NCBI GenBank assembly: GCA_947037905.1
Contig: CAMQUX010000103.1
Coordinates: forward strand, 1 to 5,420
Length of the DNA stretch: 5,420 bases
Source of the DNA: an uncultured Desulfovibrionaceae bacterium
Lineage (GTDB): Bacteria; Desulfobacterota; Desulfovibrionia; Desulfovibrionales; Desulfovibrionaceae
Direction: 5' to 3'
The notes below the pieces were generated by a model. The model was given only the letters and a program-made list of their open reading frames with translations, was not told where the DNA came from and searched no databases. How positions within the stretch are numbered: the stretch's first letter is position 1; each line of letters opens with the position of its first letter. This document shows, piece after piece, positions 4,418 through 5,420 of this stretch. Made by a program: the position numbers and the translations under genes.

Positions 4418-5420
4418 ATGTTTTCTTTAGTCCCTACGGTTAAAAAATTTATGCTAGCAATGTGCTTTTCCGCTTTGCTACCAGTAACAGCCATGGCAGA
4501 TGATGCCGCAACCGTTACGGTTAATAATTATGTTCAGGCAGTAACGTCCATGCAAATGAATGATTATCAAAAACTGGCAGAGGGTGTGAATAAATGGTTT
4601 CATCTCAAAACACCTGTGAGTCTCGATAAACAAACAACCATTCGCATGAACCGTGATACCTTGTATAGTTTTAGCGTTATAAATGTGAGTAAAGGTGCAA
4701 CCGTTACTTTGCCAGATGCAGGAAAACGCTATATCTCACTTATGGTATTAAATGAATACGGATACACAAATCTTGTCTATTATGGAAAAGGCACATATGA
4801 ACTTAATCCTCAAAATGTAGGCTCTGATTATGCACTTATATTTGTGCGTATTCTAGTAGATTCAAACGATCCTAAAGATGTAGCAATCGTAAACGAACTA
4901 CAAGATAAACTAGAAATATCTGCCAAAGCAGATGCCCCGTTTACAATGCCCGATTGGAATATGCCAAGTTACAAAGAAATGTTCGATAGTCTTTTACAAT
5001 TATTTGCCATACTACCAAACGCAGATAGAACTTTCGGCACTAAAGCAGAAGTAGACCCAGTACGCTTTTTATTAGGTGCAACAGGTGGCTTTGGTGGACT
5101 GCCAAGTAAAGATGCTACCTATATTAACGTGCAACCAGACCCGACTGGAAAAGCATTTAAAATGGTACTAAAAGATGTTCCTGTAGATGGTTTTTGGTCT
5201 GTAAGTGTTTACAATAAGGAAGGTTACTTTTTTAAATCGGAACACGGAGCTTCTAGCATTAATAATCTTATAGCAACACCAAGTAAAGATGGTTCGTACA
5301 CTATTTATTTTGGGGATTGCAAAGATGAAAAAGTTAATTGCCTTGCCATTAAAGATGGCTGGAATTTTGCTGTTCGCTTATATCGCCCAGAGGCAGATAT
5401 TCTTTCTGGCAAATGGAAAC
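4418..5420 (+). CDS. Exported DUF1254/DUF1214 domain protein, 3' end cut by the window
   Basis: 334 codons are visible with no stop. Residues 1-27 are a Sec signal peptide: K9 K10, a hydrophobic stretch 11-24, and AMA at 25-27 before DD, so cleavage after A27 is likely. C16 lies in LAMC, a poor lipobox, so a lipoprotein is less likely. Residues about 60-165 fit DUF1254 (NRDTLYSFSVINVSKGATVTLP at 78-99, split here as NRDTLYSFSV then INVSKGATVTLP; then YISLMVLNEYGYT and YALIFVRILVDS). Residues about 245-334 fit DUF1214 (VPVDGFWSVSVYNKEGYF at 254-271, then GWNFAVRLYRPEADIL at 314-329). Family members normally end shortly after this last motif, so only about 5-20 residues are probably missing. 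The protein should be periplasmic or secreted. Its biochemical role is not established. It is divergent from the flavoprotein gene, with no obvious functional link. Confidence 0.88.
   Translation, partial: MFSLVPTVKKFMLAMCFSALLPVTAMADDAATVTVNNYVQAVTSMQMNDYQKLAEGVNKWFHLKTPVSLDKQTTIRMNRDTLYSFSVINVSKGATVTLPDAGKRYISLMVLNEYGYTNLVYYGKGTYELNPQNVGSDYALIFVRILVDSNDPKDVAIVNELQDKLEISAKADAPFTMPDWNMPSYKEMFDSLLQLFAILPNADRTFGTKAEVDPVRFLLGATGGFGGLPSKDATYINVQPDPTGKAFKMVLKDVPVDGFWSVSVYNKEGYFFKSEHGASSINNLIATPSKDGSYTIYFGDCKDEKVNCLAIKDGWNFAVRLYRPEADILSGKWK

Overview
The window is AT-rich DNA (clearly lower GC in the intergenic parts) with strong AGGAGG-type ribosome binding sites. The gene content fits a low-GC anaerobic member of the Bacillota. 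A Sec-exported DUF1254/DUF1214 protein, a type I associate mainly with cells that have an outer membrane, together with a cysteine-rich Fe-S-type flavoprotein, leans towards a diderm anaerobe such as a member of the Negativicutes. That placement is inference; nothing in the window names the species.

Layout. Positions 1-34 hold the first codons of a gene reading leftwards off the edge. 94-1716 (minus) is a YtcJ-like metal-dependent amidohydrolase. 1717-1990 is a very AT-rich divergent regulatory region with an interrupted inverted repeat and promoter-like hexamers. 1991-2800 (plus) is an AraC-family regulator with a cupin-type N-terminus. 2801-3390 has no convincing protein gene. It contains a minus-strand terminator-like hairpin, a promoter-like sequence, a 16-bp direct repeat, a 19-bp-stem hairpin that looks like a bidirectional terminator, and a degenerate ~27-bp tandem array. 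3391-3933 (minus) is a flavodoxin-fold FMN reductase/iron-sulfur-flavoprotein-like protein. 3934-4417 is another non-coding stretch with small palindromes and a possible decayed reading frame. 4418 to the right edge (plus) is an exported DUF1254/DUF1214 protein, almost complete.

How they may work together. The AraC regulator and the amidohydrolase are divergent across a shared ~270-bp region, so the regulator most likely controls the amidohydrolase and the gene that starts 59 bases after it. The substrate cannot be read from sequence. The flavoprotein and the DUF1254 protein are divergent from each other and look unrelated to the first pair.

The most unusual part is 3124-3416. The last ~27 bases of the flavoprotein gene, including its stop codon, are repeated in decayed form three times just downstream. 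Next to that array lies a possible small RNA unit with its own promoter-like sequence, a duplicated motif and a terminator.
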